Shown: in pieces, positions 1 through 9,989 of the stretch | Layout: every line of letters starts with the position of its first letter | Numbering within the stretch: position 1 is the stretch's first letter | Source: Nilaparvata lugens | Lineage: Eukaryota; Arthropoda; Insecta; Hemiptera; Delphacidae | Direction: 5' to 3' | NCBI RefSeq assembly: GCF_014356525.2 | Contig: NC_052505.1 | Location: 17,182,135-17,246,134 of the forward strand | DNA: 64,000 bases | Notes under the pieces: generated by a model | The model's database searches: none | Told to the model about the DNA's origin: nothing | What the model saw: only the letters and a program-made list of their open reading frames with translations | Made by a program: the position numbers and the translations under genes

Positions 1-892
1 GCAAAACTACGCACATGTCATCATCCATAAATCACAATTCAACACGGACGTAAAATTGAAATATCAACTTTTTCACATCAAATTATAATCTGCATATTTC
101 TACTCCAACGCACACTCGCCAGCCGCAAATAGAACCATCAAAGCCTGAAATATAGAATTAATAATTTCGTCTGACATTTTGGTAGGAGACTGCGATCATT
201 ACAGCAGCCAACCCAACATTCAAACTTACAGTTGGTTATTTTTATCGTAAGCCAACAATTTTTCCTATCAATTCTATAGCGGCGACAAGGAAAGGAATTC
301 ACATGGCAAAAAGTATCCCTCAGTTTCAGAGTAGATCCAATAACAAATTGGGAGTCTCATCAACTTTTTCATTTTCAAGAGAAGAGGTTTTTCACATATC
401 AAATCATCTATTTTTGGATTTAACATATTTCTAAATCGTACCGTATAAAAGAGCATCGAAGAAAACTTATTTTTAAAATAAAAAAGGAAAAAATGTTTTA
501 AGTAGTTAAAGTTATAATGAAATCAACATAGATGAGAATTCGAAACGAATTGTTCATGACCATGGGGAGAATTCATTGAATTCATTTATTATATAAAAGA
601 GAAAATCATTTCAAAAGAATCATAGGATAATTTGAAAGGTAGAGAGAGAATCCACTTTGATTGGACACATGATGGATATTATGAAATACAATTATTAACT
701 GTAATTGATCGTCGAACTTGTAAGATAATTGAATCGAATTTAAACTTTCATTCACTTAAATAAACCCTTACAACAAATATTTCATCATAAATAAGTGTTT
801 CCACTGCTATTATCGCATATGTTCTACTCAATCAACCCTCTCTAGTTCATACTCTGAAGTGGACAATTCTATGTCAATGAAAATTGTTCAAG
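1..892. other. AT-rich non-coding DNA
   Basis: No reading frame with protein-like composition, no inverted or direct repeat of note and no RNA gene seen. The short open frames here are rich in Phe, Ile, Leu and Ser, as expected from AT-rich noise. Confidence 0.6.
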
Positions 893-1004
893 AGCTTTCA
901 AGATATTTTTAGTAAATTTGCAATGAGTCTGAAACATAACGAGCATCTAGCTTTCAAGATATTTTTAGTAAATTTGCAATGAGTCTGAAACATAACGAGC
1001 ATCT
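893..1004. repeat. 56-bp tandem duplication, two copies
   Basis: The segment starting AGCTTTCAAG at 893 repeats at 949 and ends at 1004. The copies look identical by eye, so this is a recent local duplication. It has no coding potential. Confidence 0.95.
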
Positions 1005-3711
1005 ATGCAGAGTCAACATTTCTACCTTATAAATTATCATTATTATCAAAGACATTACATTAGCGATATTTTAGATTAATATATTGTAATATATATATAT
1101 ATATATATATTGTATAATATCGGTGGACGGTAGATAGAGTGAGAGGCATCATTTGTATTAACTCTATACATTTGAAGCGAGTGAAAGGGAGAACTGCATT
1201 GAATCCTTATCGAACCGATGGGTCTCAGTAATGAAAGATAGCAATCAACAAAATGATTGCATTCTCTACAGTCAAGGCAGTAAAACCAGGTCAAACCATG
1301 AAATCACTCGGAAATTCCAATTATAAGTTATTAAATATATTTAATGCTTGTTTCCTCGAATAGCCATTTAGTGTGGGGATTTCCATGAGGTTTATTTGCA
1401 ATGAAGCCAGTATTCAATTTCTAACAAAAATCGATTAACAATGCTTGATAAGAATGATTCCCTGGATTCAATCTTTTGCTTACTGTCATAAAAATGCTCT
1501 CTCATAAATTGTATTCATTTACAAGAGAACGATAATTAAATAATAGATCAAGAATAAGGAGCGTGTCGTTTTTTGTGGGTAATAAATGTATAATATGAGT
1601 TATTTATTATCAATTCTCATGGGATTTTTGGATGAATAGCTTTAAAATTACGATGATTACAGTGATTTATTGAACCTAATATATTCTACTATTCTATCTA
1701 CTCTACTAGATCCGAATTTTTACCTATTGAATGCGAGTGTATCCCATTCAATTTATGTATTGCATCGCTATTTATATTATGAGGAATTGATTATTGTATT
1801 CAGTACATACAAACGACTCTTGATGATACAGCGTACCCTATGCGGTTGAAAATAGTCCAATGTCTTTACCTGTAACAAAGCAGAAAATTTCAATTAATAT
1901 ATTTTAATTCTTCGTAAGCTCAAAAAAAAAAAAATAAGTAGAGAAGAATAAAATCTTATCTTCTGAAAAGAGGTGTCTTTGTTTATACTGCATAAGAATA
2001 ATGTTCCTTATTTATTTTCATTTCATTGAATGACGATAGTAATAATGCCAGTACCTAATTGATTGAATGGAATTGAATTCCGGATCCACAACCTATGCCA
2101 TGCTCATTTGGATAATCCATTGTTTAGTATTTTGATCCATTTTTTCATCATTCAATTTTCAAAAACATCGTTGATTAACTTAAAAAAAATCAGGTTTAAC
2201 TTTTTTGGTGAGATGAACTCTATCAATAATACTGCTACTATTGTTGCTCCCACCAAGTCTGGAAATGGCTGTTTTTTATTATTTGCTGTGCTTCAATGTG
2301 TGAGTGAGTCAGTTGTAGGAGTGTGTTGGTGAACGTGTTCCCCCATCTTATTCATTGGAATCTCGGGAAGGAATTAGGTTATAATAAGATAGAATTCCTA
2401 TGGTCCTAGCACCTGGAAATGTAATATAAAGAAAAGAGGAGACTGAAGGAAAAGGAAAGAAAAAATAGGAGATTTTGAAGATAAAAAAATCCCGAACACC
2501 TGCAGCACAAAGAAACGAGGGATGTGAGCACAACAAAGCGGAGAAGCAGGGATTCAAGTGTGACGTCACGAATGGGACCAGCATGAACGAAGAAAGAAAC
2601 TCAGGAAGAATAGAGAAGAAGAAGAGGAACTCAACAAAAGTGTTGAGCTAGGGGACTGTCAAAGCCTTCCCAACAATTCGTGGTTCTGGAAAGTCCCACC
2701 ATTTATTCAGTTTCCTCTGTCCTTTCAAAAAATCACACCGAAAATGTTTGTATCCTAAATGGTATAATGATATTTTACTTGATGCTCACTTGAGTAAATT
2801 GAAATAGGAAAAACTAAATTTTATTCCTCAACTACTCGTAGAGCTACCTGAACGAAACACAACAACTGTATAATATTTCATAACAATCACAGGTAACACA
2901 CACTTTTCTCTATTTCAATTATTAATCCATCCATCAATACATTTTCAACTTCCAATCTACAAGATTGGTTGTCTATTAACCCTTATCATACAGAGCCAAG
3001 ATGATTCCAAAATGATGGGAGATAAATAAAGGCTTCAACATGAGAAAGCAAAAAACGTTTTTATGTAAGTAAGCTCATCATATCCACAACACACTTCATA
3101 ATGTCACACTCAACATAAGCTATTCCTTGCTATCAATCTGAACTCACAATATCAAAAATAAACCATCAGAAAAACTTCAGGCATAAGATAAGTTATCTAC
3201 AGTATTAAAACATTTCTAATCAACTCAAATACCTGAGAAAACTTATTTTTATTTACTATGTCTCAGCTTTTAAAAATTTCAAGTTCACAAATGAACAGCT
3301 ATTTGCTGGCATTTGTCCATACTATATAGATCTACGACATACCCATCGTCGTTTGGCAAAAGTTAATGCCAACATTTGGCACAAAAAATATAAGAGAAAT
3401 ACGTATTGACGATGAAAGTATTCAGACCAAGTTAACATAAGAAACGTTTTTACTTGCTAGAAATTGTGGTTCAACGTTCGAGTATATCCCATATTATTCA
3501 ATATTCAGATTTAATAGTTCAACAGTTCATTAGTTACAGTATTATAGTTTTAGGCATTATTTTATTGGTTTTGAATGTGAATGACTTGAGGTTGGTACAA
3601 ATAACGGATTTATTGAAACAGTTCGAGATACTAGTTTCAGTTGTTATTTTCAATTTCTAATAAACTGAAAGCTTAAATATCTAGCATTGGAATTGCGGGA
3701 TATGTAGTAGA
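1005..3711. other. AT-rich non-coding DNA with an (AT)n microsatellite and a purine-rich patch
   Basis: An uninterrupted (AT)n run of about 11 units lies at 1089-1111. On the plus strand 2,400-2,640 is purine-rich (many GAA/AGA/GGA). No credible coding frame is seen. The open frame at 3454-3660 uses a TTG start and looks like noise. Confidence 0.55.
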
Positions 3712-4080
3712 AGTAGAAGCCCACGATTGGCCGAGCTTCGAGCTCTGTCATTGGCCGGCCGAGACAAGATACTCCTACAGTTGTCCAAGAATGGACATGG
3801 GAATCGTTGAACTTCAACAAAATAGGAAGTAACTAACAAAGAAATAAATAAATAAAACAGACGAGTGAGAATGAAAGAATTGCGTACATAAAAGCAACTC
3901 ATCTTCTTTGTTTGAATTTCTTCTATTCTTTCTGTGGTTCGTTATATATTAATTGTTGTTGTTCACCTGTTCACATGCCTATATTTGGATAACTGTAGGC
4001 GTGCCTAGCCTCAGCTAATGACAGAGCTCAAACTTGATTCGTCAAAAGCCAATCGAAGGGCTTCACCCATAAGCCACTAC
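3712..4080. repeat. Inverted pair of repeat arms related to the outer arms of the 14.3-15.4 kb fold-back
   Basis: 3712-3790 carries GAAGCCCACGATTGGC and GAGCTCTGTCATTGGCC. 3985-4080 carries the reverse complement of a related sequence (AGCTAATGACAGAGCTC, then GCCAATCGAAGGGCTTCAC). The same words form the arms at 14,348-14,500 and 15,236-15,380, so a repeat family is present. Here the arms face the other way: the GAAGCCC end is outermost, whereas at 14.35 kb it is innermost. This may therefore be two separate partial copies in opposite orientation rather than one complete MITE. Confidence 0.6.
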
Positions 4081-4817
4081 CAAAAATATTATATATTCCG
4101 CTGCTCGATTTTCAGCTTTTAGTAAATAGTGATTGGTGTAACAACATAAACTAGTACTTCAATATTGTTTCAATGAGTCATCGGCTTTGACAATCTTGAC
4201 AATCATTTCCATTCAATAAGGATATCTACTGCAAAATTACCTCCACAAATTCAAGTTAAAATTCATTATTAGGGTGAAGGAATGATTAATTTAAAATTAT
4301 GTGATCTCAATTCTCAAGAGTCACAGTATCTATTCAATTCATTCAGAACAAGAAGATCTAAGGATGAGGTTCGTTTGGAAGCTAAATGAATATTGAAATG
4401 ATGAATTTCATTAATATTTGATATAATCATGATTCATTTTCATAATAAAATAGTACATTACAGAATTATACAGCATCGTCCACTCTAATTACGCCTAATA
4501 ACATTCAATGCATGTAATTTCACCCACATTATCGACAAGCAAACTCCGTTTAAAGAACTAAAACAAGGCAACCTTAAAACAATGGGCAGTAATGGCTGAA
4601 TAAGAAAGGAGTAATCCGGAGAAGTGTTGTGGGCTAAGTGATTTTTTATATTTTATGAATCACCAATATAAAACTTTGAAAGTACGTAGTATATAATTAA
4701 TGTTTTGATGAATTTCGGGTAACCGGTGTTTGGGACGGTCACCACGCCCAGATTAGACCTAGCTCGCGGCAACGGCTCTTATCAGTATTCTATCAGTAAC
4801 TAGGTGGACTTGCTCTT
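4081..4817. other. Unannotated non-coding stretch
   Basis: AT-rich, with no supported gene or repeat structure. The last 100 bases rise in GC toward the exon-like block that follows. Confidence 0.5.
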
Positions 4818-5009
4818 CTAGGATCTTGAAGGGAATTCTGATTCTGCTGTCAGTTGTGTCAGTGGCCAGGGGGCGAATTGGATGAACCGATGAACGATGA
4901 ACGTTTTGTCTGGCTGCTCGAAATGAATGCAAGCTCCGATGATCGCCTCTGTACCAGCACAGCCCATCTTCCCGGCTACATAAATCACACCCCACACCTT
5001 CAGCTCCCA
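4818..5009 (-). CDS. Exon-like open frame, unknown protein (low confidence)
   Basis: On the minus strand a frame of 63 codons is open from just after a TGA (5010-5012) down to a TAG at 4818-4820. Its composition looks more like protein than its surroundings, with segments such as GKMGCAGTEAIIGACIHFEQ and FIQFAPWPLTQLT. No ATG is suitably placed and no strong splice acceptor is visible at its 5' side (the nearest good one, TTTTGTAG at about 5024, would bring the TGA in frame). Near the 3' end another minus frame becomes protein-like (FKILEEQVHLVTDRILIR), which would suit a frameshifted relic. The plus strand is also open over 4854-5102, so this may be chance in a GC-richer patch. I do not recognise the family. 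It could be a relic of a mobile element or of a host exon. Confidence 0.2.
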   Translation of the reverse strand, partial: WELKVWGVIYVAGKMGCAGTEAIIGACIHFEQPDKTFIVHRFIQFAPWPLTQLTAESEFPSRS

Positions 5010-5094
5010 TCAATTATGGTTTTCTACAAAACAACAACTTTTTTTCGTATCACAAAAATTAACTCACGTTCCTCAGTGCGCTCGGTGAAGAAGA

Positions 5095-5460
5095 GCGTGT
5101 AGGTGTATTGTTCGTCTCTGTCTGTTCCACAAGTTTAGATTCTCTATCGCTCTCTCGCTCACGGTGGGGCCAGCATCACACGTCTCTCGCGCGAGATCTA
5201 ATCGCCCTTGACGGCTTTCCGAGCTTCCCCCTGTCTTACCTGCCATGTTCTCGTTGTTATATTACTTGCTCTCTGTTCCTTTATCTGATTTGTTCTTAAA
5301 CGACGTCACGCTACAGTTTCAGTCGCGTCAAGAGAAATTTAAATCTTTTCTTCCATCGCCCGACGCCGGCAGGAATGTGTCTGTTCCCTTGCTCTACTCA
5401 TCCGAGAGCTGTTGAAACTTGAAACTGTGCTGTCTGTGAAACAAGAGACGTCTATGAAAC
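5095..5460. promoter_or_regulatory. GC-richer patch with CT-rich motifs, possible regulatory or 5' UTR DNA
   Basis: Base composition shifts to about 50% GC against an AT-rich background, with CTCTCTCGCTC and CTCTCGCGCGAG motifs of the GAGA type and several CpG-containing hexamers. No TATA box, start codon plus donor, or tRNA could be fixed. It is reported as a compositional feature only. Confidence 0.2.
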
Positions 5461-5639
5461 TATCTTAATATCGAAAACTATACTGACTTCAATACATAAT
5501 CTGACATGGAACGTTGATCCTGGTCCTGACACCATTCTAATGTGTTCAAATTTTCCACAACATGAATTTTTCATAATGAATGACTCGACCGCTTTCTAAA
5601 ATCTTCTATCATCTGTATATTTTAGCTGTTGTAAATAAG

Positions 5640-5940
5640 GGTTGCCCACAGAGGAAGTCGTTCAATGCAGAATACGTCCTCGAAACTCTTTGTGGCGAGG
5701 GGGAACAAAATCAAATCATGGGGGTCCCTAAAAAGTCATTAGGGTTTAATTGAATGCTTCCAAGGTGCGTCCATGGGTTTAGGGGGATGAGTTGTCACCC
5801 CTGTGTGAATTGTTATAAAATTATTTGTATTGCATTGATATTATTATAATTTATTGCTTGTTAAATGCTTGACGAAATTTCTATTTGTATAAGTGCATGT
5901 TCGATAACAAATAAAAACTATTGATTGATTTTGATTGACT
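5640..5940 (+). mobile_element. 3' tail of a LINE-type retrotransposon
   Basis: The segment ends in AATAAAAACTATTGATTGAT followed by a short TGAT-type tail, the way many insect non-LTR elements end. Its upstream part (ACGTCCTCGAAACTC, GGGGGTCCC) recurs in diverged form at 26,573-26,672, so it belongs to a dispersed family. No reverse transcriptase remains. Confidence 0.5.
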
Positions 5941-6201
5941 TCAACTCGACTGAGAACCTTCTTCTGCTCTACAATCTCAGCTAAGAGTATCATCTGATTT
6001 TCAATAATTGGACAGGGTCTGAGAGCCCCTGTTCCTAAGAGTATAGTGATAGAGTGCTCTTGAGATGCTCGAGTGATCTCTTCCTGCCTCTCAAATAATA
6101 TAAATTGGTGATATCCAACTACTTTTCAGTAGTCAGCCATTCAACCCTCATTATCAGAAGCGTCTCATATAATGATGATAATATTTAAAAAATAGAATTA
6201 T
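5941..6201. other. No feature seen
   Basis: AT-rich single-copy-looking sequence between the LINE tail and the next repeat. Confidence 0.5.
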
Positions 6202-6339
6202 AGTACCCTTTAAAATTAATAAAATATTAAAAAACAAGAATACAAATTGTAACGTACCTACTAGTTTCGGTGATCACACCATCGTCAGGTTATAGAATAT
6301 ATTTACATTCTATTTTATAAATACAAAAAAGTAGCCCTG
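6202..6339 (-). mobile_element. Short dispersed element with hammerhead-ribozyme-like core, copy 1
   Basis: Bounded by AGTACCCTTT on one side and AAGTAGCCCT on the other. Read on the minus strand it contains CTGACGA (6282-6288), a GGTG/CACC stem closed by a TGAT loop, then GAAAC (6264-6268). CUGANGA, a stem and GAAA is the conserved core of the hammerhead ribozyme, known from Penelope-like retroelements and retrozymes. GTTA downstream could pair with TAAC just upstream of the core as helix I, but helix III and the NUH cleavage triplet are not canonical in this copy. Copy 2 is at 29,030-29,138 and a folded relative is at 14,971-15,235. Confidence 0.5.
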
Positions 6340-7364
6340 AATTCATACATTTCAAAAAATAATGATAATAATATTGATTACCAAATTCCCAGATGAATTG
6401 CAGCTGCAATAACTAGTATTTGAATAATAGCATATTTCTAGAATATCTAAAGATTGAGGTACACATTATTTACCTTGTAAATGATGCCTATCATTTTTTT
6501 AGTATAGGTCTACTAAAGCTACTATGTACTCTCACATGATTGAAATACTTTTACATTACTACAATTACTTTGAATAAACTTTGAGAATTTGTAAAATATC
6601 TAATGATATTTGAAGATATCATTTAGACAGTATAATTCACAGTGATTTTTCTCTATAAATTTGACATTCGATTTATCATTTTATCTTGTTCTCAACTTAC
6701 CACTATAATAAATTTTTCTTCAAAATTTGTTTGTAGAGATGAGTTTCCAATATGTATATTTCCTCAATAAGGTTGAACTGACATGTATCATTGTGTTGGA
6801 CGTGAGATGGAGGGACCCAGCGTAGCAGTAAGTACAATATTTTCAATAGCCATCTTCCATCTACTGTGACACTGACTTATGACAAACCATTGTTTTGATT
6901 GAAGCCAATGTTGTTAGACGTTTAAAGAGTCCAGTTGCTTGTCATTTTCAAGATCTTGAATTTAACAAAGGCCGGTACACGACCAAAATACAGCAGCATG
7001 CTATTTGTCTTCCTTGTTCAGTAACGAACGAAGAATAGATCGTAATGAAGTTTGATCGTTCAACTTTACATGCGTCATGTCACTTCTGAAGACAAACAAG
7101 TTTCCTTTTTGTAGAAGCTAGTCTCTCAAAATACGGTACCTGATACTTTTATCTATATTATGGATAAGGAGAGGAATTTACAGCATACAATGAACCAGAG
7201 TTTGAAATGAAAATTATAAAAATGTTTCAAATTAACAAGAAACAAGATTATGTTTCAATTTGACATAGAAAATATTGATTATTCGATCTGTTCAGGTGTA
7301 TAATAAATGTAATCGAAGTAATGTTATTTGTTCTATTGTTGGCTATTTTATAATTATTGGGAAT
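6340..7364. other. AT-rich non-coding DNA
   Basis: No supported gene or repeat. Confidence 0.5.
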
Positions 7365-7620
7365 AATTATAAGTAGCCCTATTACAATACTTTATTAGAA
7401 ACTTCGATTTCCTTATGCTAAGTTTGATCAATTCAATTATAAAAGACGTTATTTATCGTATTGTTGGATATTTTATAACCTCAGACAACTTTGAAGCAAC
7501 GTTGAACAACGTTGGAAAGAAGGCTAGGAATAATTTTCTTAAATAATTATAAGTAGCCCTATTACAATACTTTATTAGAAACTTTGATTTCCTTATGCTA
7601 AATTTGATCAATTCAATAAT
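7365..7620. repeat. Direct duplication, about 75 bp, 180 bp apart
   Basis: The block AAGTAGCCCTATTACAATAC (7371 and 7551) and the following 50 bases occur twice with only a few substitutions. The AAGTAGCCCT word is also the end motif of the hammerhead-like family, so these may be end fragments of that element. Confidence 0.8.
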
Positions 7621-8292
7621 TGATCAATTATATACTTTCAGAATTTTTTTTTTTATTTAATACCTTCCTTTCGAGTGAAGGAGCCGTGTCAATATTATGT
7701 TCTTCCAAGTTCCAACGTGAATTTATTACCATTTTACTATTTTTCATCACATCTAGAAAAACACACATCTGCACTGTTCTGCAGACAAGAACAATGCTGT
7801 TATATTATACATTCTATATACCCATATAGTACGTCGTCAAATAGTCATCTATATTGACTATAAAATATGACTTCAGTTCAAAAAATGATACCAATACAGA
7901 ATTTCAAATTTGTAAAGTAGATAGTAGGCTACGCATAACAATCAGGTTATCTCTACAGATGGTGACGGCAATAAAAGCTTTATGATTGTTTTACAACTTG
8001 ACACCTTTCTAGGGAAATAAATGTAGAAGTAATTTGGAGGAAACGACCGGTCTCCATTGTTATTTTCAGAAACTATGATTATTTTTTGTTGCGGACTTTT
8101 ATTGTTTTGATGCAAAGTGCAAACTTATTGTAATGTTGGTTGGAAGCCGGAACATGAAGCATGGCAGTTTCTTTATTCCTAAGGAGAAGATTGTTTTACA
8201 TTTTCACCTTCCTTTTTGGTAAAGCACCTTCTGAAGAGTTACGCAATTTTGAAGATACTTCTGGAATCATGGATAGTAAGATATGGAGATTC

Positions 8293-8465
8293 TTAAGGTG
8301 CGTACAAATATACGCGCCGCGAACATGAGCAATTCACTTTTAATCAGCTGACTATATCTGTATTTTTACAGAAACGGTGTGAGATATAGATATAAAAAGC
8401 TTGGCATCAGCTGATTAAAAGTGAATTGCTCATGTTCGCGGCGCGTAAATCTGTACGCACCTTAA
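8293..8465. mobile_element. Hairpin MITE with TTAA flanks
   Basis: The element spans 8297-8461 with TTAA on both sides (8293-8296 and 8462-8465). The terminal arms begin GGTGCGTACA and continue as a near-perfect inverted repeat of about 60 bp that includes CGCGCCGCGAACATGAGC. The loop is about 40 bp. A TTAA target and short GC-rich termini suggest mobilisation by a piggyBac-like transposase (inference). No coding capacity. Confidence 0.85.
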
Positions 8466-9010
8466 GAAACATGCAGCAGCCTGGACGCATATGAATGTTG
8501 AAACAGTGATGAAACCAATTTCAAAAATTGTATGAATCCATAAATCTGGATTTGGATACATAAAGCTAGATAAAAAACTTAAACAGATCTACCTAGAAGA
8601 GAACTAGAAAAAAAATCTATCAATTTATTGAGGAAAACACTGTAATAATGATATAGCCTACAATAGCCATATAGCCATATGATATATGATCATGGAGGAA
8701 AACCTAGGCTGAACCTGTACCATTTCTCTTCAAAATTTTGATAAAAAGTTGATGTCCAAAGTATTATTAGGTTATAGAATTACAAATCACTGCTCCGCAA
8801 CTCAATTCTTGGTCCAGGAAAATTTATTTGAAGATTTTGAATTATGAAGGTTGACATGAGAAATAGAATAAATGAATGTAAAGAAGAAAATTTAACTTGA
8901 GAAATTGTAGTTATTTGTAAAATTTAAAGACAAAACCACAAACCTACTCACTATGAGTACAGCTGTCAATGCACAAGAACTTGTAGAAAGTGGAAAAAAT
9001 TATTATTAAT

Positions 9011-9610
9011 ATCGGGGACCGAGCTTCGCTCTGGAGTACAAAAGCATGAAAAATTTATTACGAGAGAAGAAATTATAATAATATGCATAGTTCATACAGA
9101 AATTTAATCACAATGAATTTAGATTAATTCCTACAGGAATACCCTCACAAAGGCCCGGTTGCACAAAAGCCGGTTAAATTTTAATCCTGAATAATTTCAC
9201 TTGAAACAAATCAGAGAAGACCATTTCAAAAAGATGGTTCTACCGGAATTAATCAGGATTAAAATTAACCCGGCTTTTTTGCAACCGGCACTAAGTACCT
9301 GATTGAGTGATTACAAAAGTTCAACAGCTGAGTCATAATTTTGACACAGTCCCACACATAACTCGCTCATTCACTTTCATCATCAACAGATGACGAAATA
9401 ATTATTATCAGCTGTTTTTCCAAGGATGAATAATAATTATACTTTTCATGTCCTTTAGCAAGTTTTTCCAGGGATGAGACCTAGTGCAATCGAATTTTTA
9501 TATTATAAACCTACTATGTTCTGAATTTCGTGGGAATCGTTAAAGCCGTTTTCGAGATCCGGTAAAATACAAACATATAAACAGAAATTGCTCGTTTAAG
9601 AGTATAGGAT
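9011..9610 (+). mobile_element. LINE/SINE-type retroelement 3' region, copy 1, interrupted by a MITE
   Basis: Starts ATCGGGGACCGAGCTTCGCT and ends ACAGAAATTGCTCGTTTAAG...TATAGGAT. The same start and end bracket 42,448-43,118 in the same orientation. The internal words GTTTTTCCAAGGATGAAT and AGTTTTTCCAGGGAT are shared by the two copies. GCCGTTTTCGAGATCCG near the end is a common 3' UTR motif of hemipteran RTE-like LINEs as I remember them. The MITE at 9152-9290 is inserted within it. Confidence 0.6.
9152..9290. mobile_element. 139-bp inverted-repeat MITE
   Basis: Left end GGCCCGGTTGCACAAAAGCC and right end GGCTTTTTTGCAACCGGC are reverse complements with few mismatches. Arms are about 40 bp and include TTAAATTTTAATCCTGA. 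A possible half copy with the same first ten bases (GGCCCGGTTGC) lies at about 32,163. Confidence 0.8.
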
Positions 9611-9839
9611 ATTTTCAATATACCAACTCGTATTTGGAGTTTGTATAAACGGAGGGGTTATTTCTTGGAAGCTTCAAATGAAGGGGCTTTTCTCCAATTT
9701 TCATAAATATCAATTTGACCTTATCAACCACTGTATATTTCAAAGAGGTGGCTCAATTTTAAGTAAGCCAGTTGGAAGCTGGCATAATGCATCGAAGAAT
9801 GCAGTTCGGTGCAGTGCTTTAGTGTTGGCCATTTTCCAG

Positions 9840-9939
9840 CTGAAGCCATTAGAATTGCGCCATGGTAAGTATGTAGCTTTTATCGCAGACCCAGACGGTA
9901 GACGCATTTGCTCTGCACATTATGAGAGTTATAATTTAG
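9840..9939 (+). CDS. Possible exon or pseudo-exon with a glyoxalase-like motif
   Basis: A pyrimidine-rich run ending TTTTCCAG (acceptor, 9837-9839) precedes an open segment that translates as LKPLELRHGKYVAFIADPDG followed by RRIC. In the vicinal-oxygen-chelate (glyoxalase/GLOD4) family, as I recall it, a late beta strand reads roughly GKxxxxxIxADPDGxxIC, so the resemblance is specific, especially ADPDG followed by I-C. The frame stays open across 9678-9974, but its other parts are not recognisable. A competing donor ATG|GTAAGTATG lies inside (9863 on). A weak donor follows TTTAG at 9939. No neighbouring exon of such a protein is found. It may be a lone exon, a decayed copy or chance. Confidence 0.25.
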
Positions 9940-9989
9940 GTCTGTTGTGTTCATCATTATTATGGCTCCATTAATCAACAATTTGTAGT

